Positions 1-11,400 of a stretch of DNA of 64,000 bases are shown here, piece by piece; position 1 is the first letter of the stretch, and the number at the start of each line of letters is the position of its first letter. Below the pieces are notes generated by a model. It saw nothing but the letters and a program-made list of their open reading frames with translations, was not told the DNA's origin and searched no databases. The position numbers and the translations under genes are program-made. The stretch comes from Metopolophium dirhodum. Its lineage: Eukaryota > Arthropoda > Insecta > Hemiptera > Aphididae. The stretch spans positions 9,052,001 to 9,116,000 of the forward strand of contig NC_083566.1 in NCBI RefSeq assembly GCF_019925205.1, read 5' to 3'.

Positions 1-1831
1 CGAATGACAGTTTAAAAAATATGAGTTTAAAAGAAAAATACTTTGTTCATTTTACATTTGCAAACGGTTTAATACAAAAAATATCGTATCTCAGTTGGGT
101 TTATTATTTTATTTCCAACCTTATTATGCCTATGAAGCAGTTCCAGCTATTTCGCAATAAAATCGCTAGCTGCAAATAAGAAATTTCATTACAAAATTAT
201 TTAAGTATGAAATAACTTGATCACAGGTTCACCGTAGGACCCGAATAAATATAGTATGAATGAAAATAAAGCTTTTTCGGTGAACACTTGAACTGATGTG
301 TGTGTGAGTTTTTGTGTAAAACAAAATGCACTTTGTCAATGTCGAACACACGGAAAACAAATTGTACCGTCAACCTGTTCGTGTCTGCACAAGAAATACA
401 CATTTTGTTTTTTATTTTTTTCTACCTCTAAGGCCATTCAAAAATTTCATTTTACCCCGAGGGCAACCTTATCATAATGTTTTTATTTCGGAGAGTAGCC
501 GTGTTTCCCCACAGGGACCCTGAGCCACCTTCACGCCGAAAATATGAAATATGATTTATGAAAGACCCGACGGCAACCACATCCGTCCTACGCTCTTACC
601 GCAAAACCGAATAACCCGTACGGTGTACATTCGAACGGCCGTGGCAGTGAGTCTTGATTATGAAGTATTGATTAAGTTTAGTTTTCTCATTTCTGTTTCC
701 CGTCCCGTCGCTATTTCAGGAATTTCCGTTTTATAATAACGGCATAACAATATCATGCTCTTGTTTTCTCTCATTCTTCAGCTTTTCCAACCCTCATACC
801 AACCCGCCGTCACACATGACTATCCCGTCTGATCTTCCCCTCCAGCCACTTCACGACAAGTAATACAATAAAAACAGCTTTATTAACCACTCAAAATGTA
901 ATATAATATTCATTACGTGAAATTGATTTCCCTCAGCAGCCGCCAAATGCAATATTTGCGGCTCAACGTGGTTAAACCGTTTTCCCACTATAAATTTATA
1001 TCAGTATAGCCGCTATACCTATTTAACAATATATACATACTCTTATAACCGTTGAGTGCGCTATTTTGTTTTACTACCGCTTTTTTTTTTTTACACCCTT
1101 CAACCAACCCATTCTAACCATCGTTCTCGTTCAGTTGGTACTCAATTTTTGAATTAGGTTTAATCTCTAAGGAAACAACATCGTTTAAAAACTCGTTGAA
1201 CTATATTCCATAAAAATGGATTGAAACTTTTTGATCCCTTTCACGGGCTTGGTTGAAAGTTTTCTGTAAGGTTTCTCTTTGGTATAGTTAAAACTTGTTG
1301 GAGCTTACGGTATAATATAGTGGGCTTACGGGAAAATACTCTTGTGTTAGAAATGCATCGGATGTATGTATATGTAGGATAGTATTTAACGTAATTACTA
1401 TAAAAAATATTTTACTTACGAAAAAAGGATACCTACTTGATTGATTTTCAAAGTTTAAAATGTAATAAAATGAAATAAACGTGAACAATAAATGTATCAT
1501 AAATATTAAAAATAAAAACAATTTCAGTTAAAGACTTTCGAATTACAATGAAATATATATTAAAACAGTCACAACATGTTTACGTTAAAATGTGTATCTT
1601 ACTTACATTTTTAATTACTTATTTTTCAGTATTGGATCATATTAAAGAACACTTATAAACGAAAATGTATTTAAATATACTGGGATTTGTCTGTTGAAAT
1701 TAATATCACAGATATATAAATTTAATAATTAAACATAATCTATTTGAAATGCAACAGTAAAATAATTTTTTTTTTAACTGCAATAAATGTTTGAATAATA
1801 TCCAAACAGTTACTATACTGCAGTAACTAAC
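1..1831. other. Non-coding DNA, no recognisable gene
   Basis: AT-rich sequence with a GC-richer patch at about 500-720. In that patch an acceptor-like CCCCACAG ends at 514 and a donor-like GTGAGT follows at about 646. All three forward frames between these two sites contain stops, so it is not a coding exon, though a non-coding 5' exon cannot be excluded. A T-tract lies at about 1081-1092. Nothing else is recognised. Confidence 0.5.
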
Positions 1832-2090
1832 TGAATCGATGATTGCAGAAACGGCATGAGTCAATTTTTTAAAACTTTTGGATAATTGATAAAAAGTGTA
1901 TAATTCAAATAATTGTGAAAAAAAATTCTTATTTAAAAATGAATCCTTTGTAGAAATATATTATGCACTGTTTATGACTGAAGCCGTTTTTCCACTCAAC
2001 ACATAAAAACAGATGACTAGCATGTGTTTTTGCTAATATTTAAATTTCACAAAAAATGTGACTCGTGTCGTTTTTGCAATCATCGATTCA
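1832..2090. mobile_element. Small inverted-repeat element (MITE candidate)
   Basis: Two 32-nt arms, 1832-1863 and 2059-2090, are reverse complements at 29 of 32 positions by eye. Both contain the core AATCGATGATTGCA and end inward in GAGTCA. The roughly 195-bp interior is AT-rich and non-coding. Weaker similarity continues outside the arms (GTAAC-like sequence on both sides), so the true ends may lie 10-25 bp further out, and I could not fix a target-site duplication. The arrangement fits a non-autonomous DNA transposon; the superfamily is not clear. Confidence 0.6.
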
Positions 2091-4383
2091 ACTACTTTCA
2101 GTTATGTTACAAAAAAATAAATAAATACATAATATATATTTTAATTTTAATTGAATTACAATTTTCAATTAGTTGTACGTTTTCCAAAAGTTTTAATTAA
2201 AAGATTTATCAAATATCAATGAATGCTACAATCAAAATAATTAATAAATTATAAAGTAAATATAAATAATTATTATAATATTCGGTTAGTTTGACATAAA
2301 AATGTATTATATTTTAATATTGTTATAGTATTCATAATATACAGCATTCATTAAGTAGCAAGAAAATAACGATACACTATTTAAATGTATATATAACATC
2401 AAAATTAAATTAAATTGTGTGTTAAGATTCTTGAATAATTTTAAAAATAGCCTACTGAGAGTTCTAATAAAAAGAAGATTGCACGTGACGTATTGTTTGT
2501 AAAAAAAGAAAAAAATATATATTAGATTATTTAAATCAATTATTTAAGAGCTTTTTTACAGGTAGTAACTTAATAAAATAAATATTAAAAACAATACAAT
2601 TTTTCCCAATTGTGTTTTTGAGTAAAAAGTAGATATATCTTAAACAGCGATATAAATATCTATTTTTCATTGATTAAATTGGTTAGATATTATTTCAAGA
2701 ATCGTGGAACTATAGTTTTTCGTAAACATACAAACACAATAATATGACTGTATTTATTTATACATTTTTTTATCGAACGAAAATAAATTTAATAATATTA
2801 TTTCAACCATAGAAAAGTGATTTTGTCATATTTTATAAAAATAAATAAATCTCAACCAGTCGCATCCATAATATTAAATATAATTTAAACAAGTACCTAC
2901 ATAATATTAACTTTTAATAATTTTTTAACGTTGTATAAATAAATATAGAAAAATATTGAAAAATATTCTGTGTAAAAAAATGAAAAGAATTCAAACGTTT
3001 TAAACGTTGATATTATCAGTCGTCACTCATCATCATATTATTCTGTGTAAATGAGGATAATGTACCGACGTAAAATACTACATACCACAAAGTGATTATA
3101 TATACATTTATTAAATTAACATTTTGGATAGTCACATGCAGCTATAACAAAAATTATATAACATTTATTTTAAAGGCATTATGTCAAAAAAATTTATAAT
3201 TATAATGCATCGCGTTATTAGAATAAGCATCATACATGCATTGTTATATGAATATGATTTTTAAAACAATAAACGTCCAACAGTTTGGCCATCACTGCAA
3301 CAATATATTGTACCAGTTTCAATATCAACCTTAAGTTTTTACTATACAGGGTGTAATAGACAGACTTGACAAAATAAAAAATTCTAAAATATAAGCTCCT
3401 TGGCTTAAATAAATGTTTTTACCATCAAAATATCGTTCTTATAATCAGATTTACAAATTTGCTATTTTGAATTAAGTGACTATATAAAAAAAATTAAAAT
3501 ATTGATAAGTACAGAAGTTATTTTACTATCTAATTCGTGTTATTTGGGTTTTTCAATTTCACCATAATGCCTTACATAGATGCGTAATGTATCGGAGTAT
3601 ACAATATATTTATACATTATCTGATAGCGTTAAAATATGTTATTCGATGTTCTATTACCGATCGCGAAAAATCATCAGATGACGCTTTGAAAATATTTTC
3701 ATTTTTTAAATTTTCGTTTATTAAAACATTTCGGTTCGACATTTAACTAGATTATTATCTCGGCCATTATTGTATAATAACGGCGCGTTTGGTGGCATTC
3801 GAACACGGTTACCTTACTAATGTGCGGTTAAAAATCGTCATCGCGAGGTCCCCGGTTTAAATTTGGTTTAGACACGACACGTGGTTACATTTACAACATA
3901 GGTATATATAATAAGAAAATAATACGTTCGTGTATACATTGTATGTAATATTATTATATAGGGACCGGCCGAGAAATGAAAACAAGCGATAAGACACGAA
4001 GCAATATGTTTTTCTCCACCCTGCCATTTCTGCAGTCCCGTTCGTCGGTCCACGGCAAAATATGAAACGATAATCGCGTGCCAATAAGTAGTTCGCATTT
4101 GTATCTGCTGCACTGATACACTATAAACCTACTATAAATGGATGGCAACTAGTCCATATAGCACTCGTATAATCATTATTTTTTTAAACATATTACATCG
4201 TTATGTATATTATTATAATAAACTTTTCGTTTTTACGCATTTTTCCTACGTAAGTAAACTCTCTGAACCGATAATTTCACACTCGAATATCTAGTTGGCC
4301 TAACGGGCGCATAATAGAATAAAAATTGATTCTTCACATCAGATCACAATACATTATTCTTCTAATAATTACGACCACGTATA
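2091..4383. other. AT-rich non-coding stretch
   Basis: No exon-like open frame is supported. A TACAGGGTG-type motif at about 3345-3355 resembles the tip of a mariner-like MITE, but I found no matching second end. A GC-richer patch at about 3760-4130 is open in more than one minus-strand frame, with no family resemblance. Confidence 0.5.
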
Positions 4384-4783
4384 CACGTGATCACGATTTA
4401 TGGTAACACTAAATATCTCAGGTGCATGACCTTGTATTGAACTGGGGTTTTCGGGAGGTGATAGGGAGCACTTAAATACATATTTTCAGACCAGTTTCAA
4501 ATTTTTAGCTCACTCGGTACGCGCATGCGCCATACAACTTACTTTTTTTTAAATGGCAACCCCAGTTTTTTTCTGTAGTTTCAGGTAGAGTATTTTTTTT
4601 TAAGCATTTTTTGTATCAACAGTTTTTTTCTATTTTCAAAACTGACCAAGTTAGAGTAAGTCAAAATTTAGATTTATGCATAATTCGTATTTAATGAAAT
4701 TTTTATTTATAACCACTGGAAATAATAAAATAAGTGCCAAATAAATGTTTAATTTACTTTATCTGTTTACAAATAATAATTTA
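4384..4783 (+). repeat. Left terminal inverted repeat of the mariner-like element
   Basis: The outer tip contains GTGATCACGATTTATGG. The inner limit is set where the match to the right arm stops, after ACAAATAATAATTTA. The transposase reading frame opens at 4780, inside this arm, so the arm has replaced whatever once encoded the transposase N-terminus. Confidence 0.93.
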
Positions 4784-5414
4784 ATAATACTGTTAATCAT
4801 ATTCTTTGGAGTGATGAGTCAAAATTCACTAACAATGGCATTATGAATAAACAAAACCATCGATACTGGGATGACACAAACCCACACTGGTCACGTGAAA
4901 CTAATTTTCAAACGGTCTGGGGAATTAATGTATGGTGTGGGTTAGTTGGTGGAAAGCTAATAGGACCGTTCTTTTATGATGGTACACTTAATGGCAGACG
5001 ATACCTTAATTTTTTAACCAATGAACTACCAAGACTGTTGGATGATGTTCATTAGACACACGAGAACGTATGTTTTTCCAGCAAGATGGAGCACCAGCCC
5101 ACAATGCAATTATTGTTAGACGACATTTAGATCAAATATTTCCGAATCGCTGGATTGGTACTTTTGGCGTCATTCCTTGGCCTGCACGATCCCCAGATTT
5201 AACGCCATTGGATTTCTTTTTATGGGGTTATTTGAAGACTGTGGTTTATGCAGATCCACTTGTCAATCTTCAGGACTTAAAAAACAAAATACAAGCAGCA
5301 TGTGATATTTTAAGTGAAGAACAAATCAAGGCGGCAACTTCGACTGAATTTTTGAGGCGACTTGAATCATGTTTAGAACATAATGGCGAAAATTTTGAAC
5401 AATTCATAAGATAA
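4780..5414 (+). pseudogene. Truncated, frameshifted mariner-like transposase (DDE/D endonuclease domain)
   Basis: Transposase that would cut and rejoin transposon ends in the nucleus. Visible parts: WSDESKF with the first catalytic Asp at 4813-4815; a conserved block around RNFQ-like and GTLNGRRYLNFL; then QQDGAPAH with the second Asp at 5085-5087; then SPDLTPLDFFLWGY with the third acidic residue at 5211-5213, 41 residues after the second. The first part is read in the frame of 4843 and runs into TAG at 5053. The second part, from about 5052, is in another frame, so one indel lies near 5045-5055. The stop is the TAA at 5412-5414. The N-terminal helix-turn-helix DNA-binding region is absent: an in-frame stop lies at 4777, within the inverted repeat. 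It cannot make active enzyme. Confidence 0.92.
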
Positions 5415-5510
5415 ATGTATTTAATACAATTTATTTTTTAATTAATATTAATATTAGGTACTATTAAATTGTAATCGTATTATAAGAGTTTACTAAACAT
5501 ATTGTAAAAA

Positions 5511-5911
5511 TAAATTATTATTTGTAAACAGATAAAGTAAATTAAACATTTATTTGGCACTTATTTTATTATTTCCAGTGGTTATAAATAAAAATTTCAT
5601 TAAATACGAATTATGCATAAATCTAAATTTTGACTTACTCTAACTTGGTCAGTTTTGAAAATAGAAAAAAACTGTTGGTACAAAAAATGCTTAAAAAAAA
5701 ATACTCTACCTGAAACTGCAGAAAAAAACTGGGGTTGCCATTTAAAAAAAAGTAAGTTGTATGGCGCATGCGCGTACCGAGTGAGCTAAAAATTTGAAAC
5801 TGGTCTGAAAATATGTATTTAAGTGCTCCCTATCACCTCCCGAAAACCCCAGTTCAATACAAGGTCATGCACCTGAGATATTTAGTGTTACCATAAATCG
5901 TGATCACACTG
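5511..5911 (-). repeat. Right terminal inverted repeat of the mariner-like element
   Basis: Reverse complement of 4384-4783 with only a few differences, for example one base extra near the outer tip. It begins 96 bp after the transposase stop. Confidence 0.93.
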
Positions 5912-7236
5912 TATTGTGTGTAAAAGTATAAAACTATCTATGTTTTATATTATATTTACACTAGGTAAGTACTTATAAGAATACTAAATTGAGATAAATA
6001 CATCACATTCAATTGTTTTAAAAATATATTAATGCATATCATGTACTGTGTATATTGTATAATAGTATTATAGTGCAGTGTCACATAATAATTAAATCTC
6101 ACTCTGTATATTTTGATTTGGAATTAAAATAAAACTGAGATAGAAGAAAAACACATTACGGTTTTGTCTATATTGGTCTCAGTTTGAAATGCAGTCTGTA
6201 GTATTAATTAATTATTATATATACCTTCACGGTGAAAGCTTCAACTATACGTACGACACATGTACGCAGGCTTCCTCGTGCGAAAGTTTTGTTGATTAAA
6301 ACCTAGTGATATTATTAGTTATGAACAGGGTCAGGAAGTGTATGACTTTTTCATATTGTTTTCTTTTAGTCGTGCACATTGCAGACAATGCAAGTTATAA
6401 ACTTGCTTTATATGACATACAATCAGTTACATTAAATTGTACTTTGCATAAATAGGAAATAATATAGAAATAAAAGCATATTAAAAAAAAAAAAACCGTG
6501 AATAAGCGCATTTTTAGATATGTAAATCAAAATATAAAACAAATAAATTGATAAATTTCAATATGCACACATTACTTTTGTCGACGATGAACAAAGTTTT
6601 TCATCTTACAATAATTTGGGATTTGACAACCAAGTTAAACCGATGCAAGTTCTTGATTGAAAATCTCAAAAAACTTCTCATATTTTTAAATCAGTTCAGC
6701 TATTATGGAAAATTTAATCAAAAATCAAAATCTAATTATTTTAATCTACAGTCAAATTTGTTTTATTTAAATTTAATTTAAAAGTTAAACAACAAACAAA
6801 CAAGTGTCAGGATTATGCAATATTTTTTAATGGATTTTATAATATGTCATATATTTTGATAATAAGGGCATATACTTTGATATAGTTTTGGCATATTTGA
6901 ATGAATTTTTTAGAGTTTTTCAGGTCATAAACATCCTAACCCTAGTTATAAATGACCCACATCTAAGGGGCATTGATGATGCGGATAAAACATTTTGAAT
7001 AATTTAAAAGTCTTAATGGACTGGACCTACATTAATAAATGAACGGGTGGAAACATAAAAAAAGTAACAAATGAATGAAATCACTGATGCCGTTATACAT
7101 TATACAAAATAATTTAATATATTATAATCTATAATATGCACCTGTTGTATACTAGTAGGTAGTCTAGCAGTGTAGTTCTAATAATAATAATTAATTAATT
7201 AGTTTAGAAACCTTATCAGTGTTTAACTGTCTATGG
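5912..7236. other. AT-rich non-coding stretch
   Basis: No gene recognised. The 6790-6990 part reads like an old dispersed repeat (repeated GCATAT motifs, then CATAAACATCCTAACCCTAG), but I could not define its ends. Confidence 0.45.
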
Positions 7237-7310
7237 TAGTCTAATGGTATACCGAACTGGTGACTGTGCGGCTTTGTGCGACGGTTCACAACTCCATGCT
7301 ACACGATTCC
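7228..7310 (+). repeat. tRNA-derived SINE head or tRNA pseudogene (candidate)
   Basis: An 11-nt match to the RNA polymerase III A box (TAGTCTAATGG, 7237-7247) is followed 46 bp later by a B-box-like GGTTCACAACTCC (7283-7295) that carries two extra bases. The spacing suits a tRNA-like promoter. I could not fold a convincing acceptor stem, so a functional tRNA is unlikely. An AT-rich tail with TAATAATAA follows. Confidence 0.35.
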
Positions 7311-8036
7311 TCACAAAATTATTTGATAATAATAATATGTTGCTGATTAGATAGATAAAAACATATTTATATTAATTTTTAACATTGCTAATTTTGACTT
7401 TGAATACTTTTAAATAACTCTGCTTTCGGTTGTTATGTCGTTAGTATATCAACTGCATTTTCGAACGTTATTATGTCGGCTTTGGTACCTGTCTATGGTT
7501 AAAAGTACTATTAGTAGTTATATTATGAATTAACGGGACATACGTATAAATGTAATGAACTTATATAGTTATATAGCGGTGTAATTACTATGATGATTAT
7601 CACCGTGTCGGTGACTAGAAAATAAAGATTTTTGTTTTAATATATGTTTTGTAATCAAAGAAAAAATAAATAAAATATATTAGCTGTTGCTAATGGACTA
7701 TAGATCTAAACATTTATAGATATATCGATGGTTGTAATACGAATTTGATACACTTCTAAATAAGTGGCGTTGCTCATTCGATAAAAATTACACGGCTTTA
7801 TTTAACCCAACTGTGTAATTTAACTATCAAAATTATTTATTCTAACTAATTGTTTGTTTTGGTTTTTATTAAAATATAATTTAAAAGTAAACTTTTACTA
7901 TTTATTTCTTATTCGGGTTATTTTTTGTATACACCTAATGTATAGCCGGTGTTTATGCAGAATCGTGTTACTTCCAGAGATACAAATAAAATCCCTTTGC
8001 AAGACGAACATTTCGCGGGGTTATGAAAAAATAAAA
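7311..8036. other. AT-rich non-coding stretch
   Basis: Nothing recognised beyond low-complexity AT sequence. Confidence 0.5.
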
Positions 8037-8133
8037 TAAATCGTGCGGAATCGTGTGTCGCCCGTCCGATGATATACCGTGCCAAAATGAATCGTTGCAG
8101 TAGAAGCGACGACACACGATTTCGCACGATTTA
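8037..8133. repeat. Hairpin-forming inverted repeat
   Basis: The arms 8037-8063 and 8107-8133 match as reverse complements at 24 of 27 positions, with a 43-nt loop. The arms are GC-richer than their surroundings and each contains CGTGTGTCG or its complement. It could be a tiny foldback element or a structured RNA. The loop is long for a microRNA precursor. Confidence 0.7.
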
Positions 8134-8460
8134 AGTGGTAAACGGTGGAAGCACCGAGAACAATATACGTAGACGCGGTGTACAGTTTCCTGTTTGATAT
8201 CGAATCGTTAAAACTAACTGGCACAAAAGCCCACCGATACGACTTAGGGCGCCTACCTCCGTAAACTCGACCTGAACTATATCGCACACTTCCACGCTCA
8301 TCGTATAATTCGACGGCGGTGAATCCCCCCCCCCCCCCCCGACGGGCACCGTCCGGCCAGGTACGATTTTAGTCGTTCGATAGTGGTTGAACGCGTTCCG
8401 AATCTGTTGTCGGCGTTGTAAATCCAGAGCCGAACCCTAGTAACTGCATTTTTTTTCTTA
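8134..8460. other. GC-rich, CpG-containing patch with a poly-C tract
   Basis: GC content is well above the neighbouring sequence, with many CG dinucleotides and an unbroken run of about 17-18 C at roughly 8324-8340. Minus-strand frames are open for 70-90 codons, but no protein family is recognisable and I see no splice context. It may be a promoter or enhancer-type region, or an untranslated exon. This is inference from composition only. Confidence 0.35.
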
Positions 8461-11400
8461 CCCGGATAATGACGACTAAACTAAAACCTATCTAATGTGG
8501 ATACAGAGAGGTCGAACTAATATTGACTTTGATCACTATTTTCGGAACCAACCACAAACAATGTTGAAAAAAAACATAAATCCGGTTAAAAATAATACTA
8601 CTTGTATTGATATTATAGTTGATACTATCGTGGATATTAAGGAGTTAAAAAAACCGCGGGGACTGATACAAAACTAATATAATGTTTTGAGATTCTGAAC
8701 AATCTAGTCAAAAGAAAAAAAACGTTTAGTGCATTAAACAATTAAATCGTTTCATAACAGTATTCGAAAAACATGACGGATTTTATAATACAGATAATAT
8801 TGTTTTATTTTTAAAGATTTGTCCATAACTTATTATTTTATGTGAGTATACATATTTTCCCTGCTGAGTCGTACCAATGGATATTTTTTCTGGTCATGTC
8901 ACTTTATGTAGTTTTAATAACTATACATTTATCAGATTATACTTACAACATTATAGTCTATAGATTATAGACAGGTAGTAATGTACACATTTCTAATATA
9001 TATATAGAATACAAATATACAACACTGATCATAGATTAAGGTAAAAGCTGACATCGGTGTACTGATTTGTAGATTCAAATTCAGAAGACTAATACTTAAA
9101 CAGAAAAACAGTTGTACTGCAAAAACAATTACCACAAACCATGAAATAGAGTTAATTCGCAATGGCCTGTGTGCATTGTGCATCCAGATATCAAAATATA
9201 CTGATCTCAAACGACTCGAACTAATCAGTTTATCTAGTCACATCTCTATAAATAGCATTCAAAACTGCACCATAATAATATTATGTGTATTAACTACCTT
9301 CGTCATAAATTCAATAGCATACCTACCTACTACTTTATGGAGTATATATTATACACGGATATTACATTATACACTATTACCACGGTAGTGTTTTAAATTA
9401 CAATATTATAAACGATGGTAATAATAATATTATGTACATATTTTGTACAAGCCAAATAATCGCATTTCCACCGGATCGATATTCGTACGCGGTCCCGTAA
9501 CGCGACGATTCCGGAAAATATCAATTATACCAGCAAACCCTCTGTCCCCTCTCACCACCACCATCCCTTGTGATCAAATATTGCTGTGGAAAACAATTTC
9601 CACCCCTCCGCCAATGAAATTATAATATTATACACGTCTATTAGACGCGGCCGTGACATATCAATTACGATGATGGTTTGCCTTGTGTGCAGTAGACTTG
9701 AAAAACAAAACAAAAACAGTCACCCGCCAATTACCTAATATTATTATATAATCACGTTGTTCTGAAACATAATACGTTTTATACTTATTTGTTATTATTA
9801 TATTTATTATAATATTTTGTACGTGTCGGCCTGCGTCGATATTTTAAGCGATCCGGATATTAACTGGAGCGTTATTATTTAAGTACGTGAAAAAAAAATA
9901 ACACCCCGTCGAGTTTTGATGATGTGTGTACAATAATAATATATAATATACGTGTATCTATACATCGTTTGACGTGTGTTATTAACGTGGAAATATTGTC
10001 ATGAATACTTAATATATTATATAATATTATGTATGGTACATAAAAAAAAAAAAATCATATAATAGTCAAAGTTTTTATCCAGAGGTCGCCTCTACTTAGC
10101 ATAAAGTATATTTTTTAAATTTATGTTCGTGCTATTGTGTAACATTTTTTCTTCTTTCGCGAAACTAATAAAATGGACGTATGCAAATTTGAACTTGAAA
10201 AACCTAGGTAGTAAAAATAGTGTAGTAAATTGCATCTATAAATACGGTCGAATGAGCAAAAATATCCTGTATGATATTTTTAGCGTTTCCATTGTCCAGA
10301 ATTACAACATAATATGCATATCGCATAAAGTTTTGATATACAACCATCGCATAAAATGTCGATGATTAACTGGGTAGATACCGACTGACTATACGTCTAC
10401 GTATAAGTACATTTTAGTTTTAATATTATTTAAGTCATATTATGACTTTGGTGGGATAAGAGGCTAAAATATGGCAATTTTTTGTTTATTTGTTCTTGTG
10501 TCTTTTGCATATAGAGATTATTGTTATTATTATTATTATTTTTTTTTTGTAATTGAATATCGGTTAACTTTGTTTGGACATAGAAACCTAATACCTCAGA
10601 CCTCTATACAATTTTACATGTTAATAAACAATTTACCTCCGCTGTATGTCAACGCTGTGTTCACGTTTGATCGGGTTACTTGAAATACTAATTATAAAAC
10701 GAGTTTGAATAATATACCAAAACGCAATACATTTTCAATTTCAATGTACATGCAATGTGACCACTGGTCAGTATTGTATTATTTCGAGACCTTAATCCGT
10801 CCTAAGTCCATGCTAATGCAGTATGACAAGCGTATTACGTTGGAATGGCAAACAAAAATGATTTGGTTAAAATGGAGATCATGGTACTCAATTTCAAACA
10901 AAATTATATAGGTACCTCGAGGTACGGCTGATCAGCTATCCATTTTATCAATAATATGATAGACTAGTTTATACACATATAGTGGTATTGTCGTTTGCTA
11001 ATCTGGTACATATAATAATACGCAGAAATAATAATAACAAAAGTAATGAAAAAATAGAAACGAAAGTAAGAAAGAAAAATTCCAACTATCAATCAATCAC
11101 GAGGTTTTGTGCTTTGAAAAAAAAACGATGCTGGTGGATACACATTGGTTATTTTCTTCTCCTCGTATGACTGAAAACATTTCCCCTTTTTTGTATGCCA
11201 CGCTCAACGCACTCACTATATTACGCTCTGTCGGCGACTTCACCTCCCACTGGTCGCGAGTCGGCCGCAACGACCCCCTATCCCAATCTCAACCGATATT
11301 TTAATTTAGAAAAATAATACAAAAAAATATAACACCGTTCAGACAGGACTATCGATTGTATACATATTCGTGTTATGACCGCATCGGCACCACCAAGTAC

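Larger units (their letters stand above)
4384..5911 (+). mobile_element. Mariner-like DNA transposon with 400-bp terminal inverted repeats
   Basis: The element is about 1.53 kb. Its left end (4384-4783) and right end (5511-5911) are almost perfect reverse complements over 400 bp, and TA dinucleotides lie immediately outside (4382-4383 and 5912-5913), as expected for Tc1/mariner insertion. The roughly 730 bp between the repeats carries only the C-terminal two thirds of a transposase. The catalytic spacing (41 residues between the second and third Asp) points to the DD41D group of Tc1/mariner. The near-identity of the two long arms suggests either a fairly recent insertion or homogenisation of the arms. 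The copy is non-autonomous because its transposase is truncated and frameshifted. Confidence 0.93.

Noticed and set aside
515..646. Possible exon between a CCCCACAG acceptor and a GTGAGT donor
   Set aside because: All three forward frames contain stops. At most it is a non-coding exon, for which there is no evidence.
3345..3370. TACAGGGTG motif as the end of a mariner-like MITE
   Set aside because: No complementary end could be found within several hundred bases.
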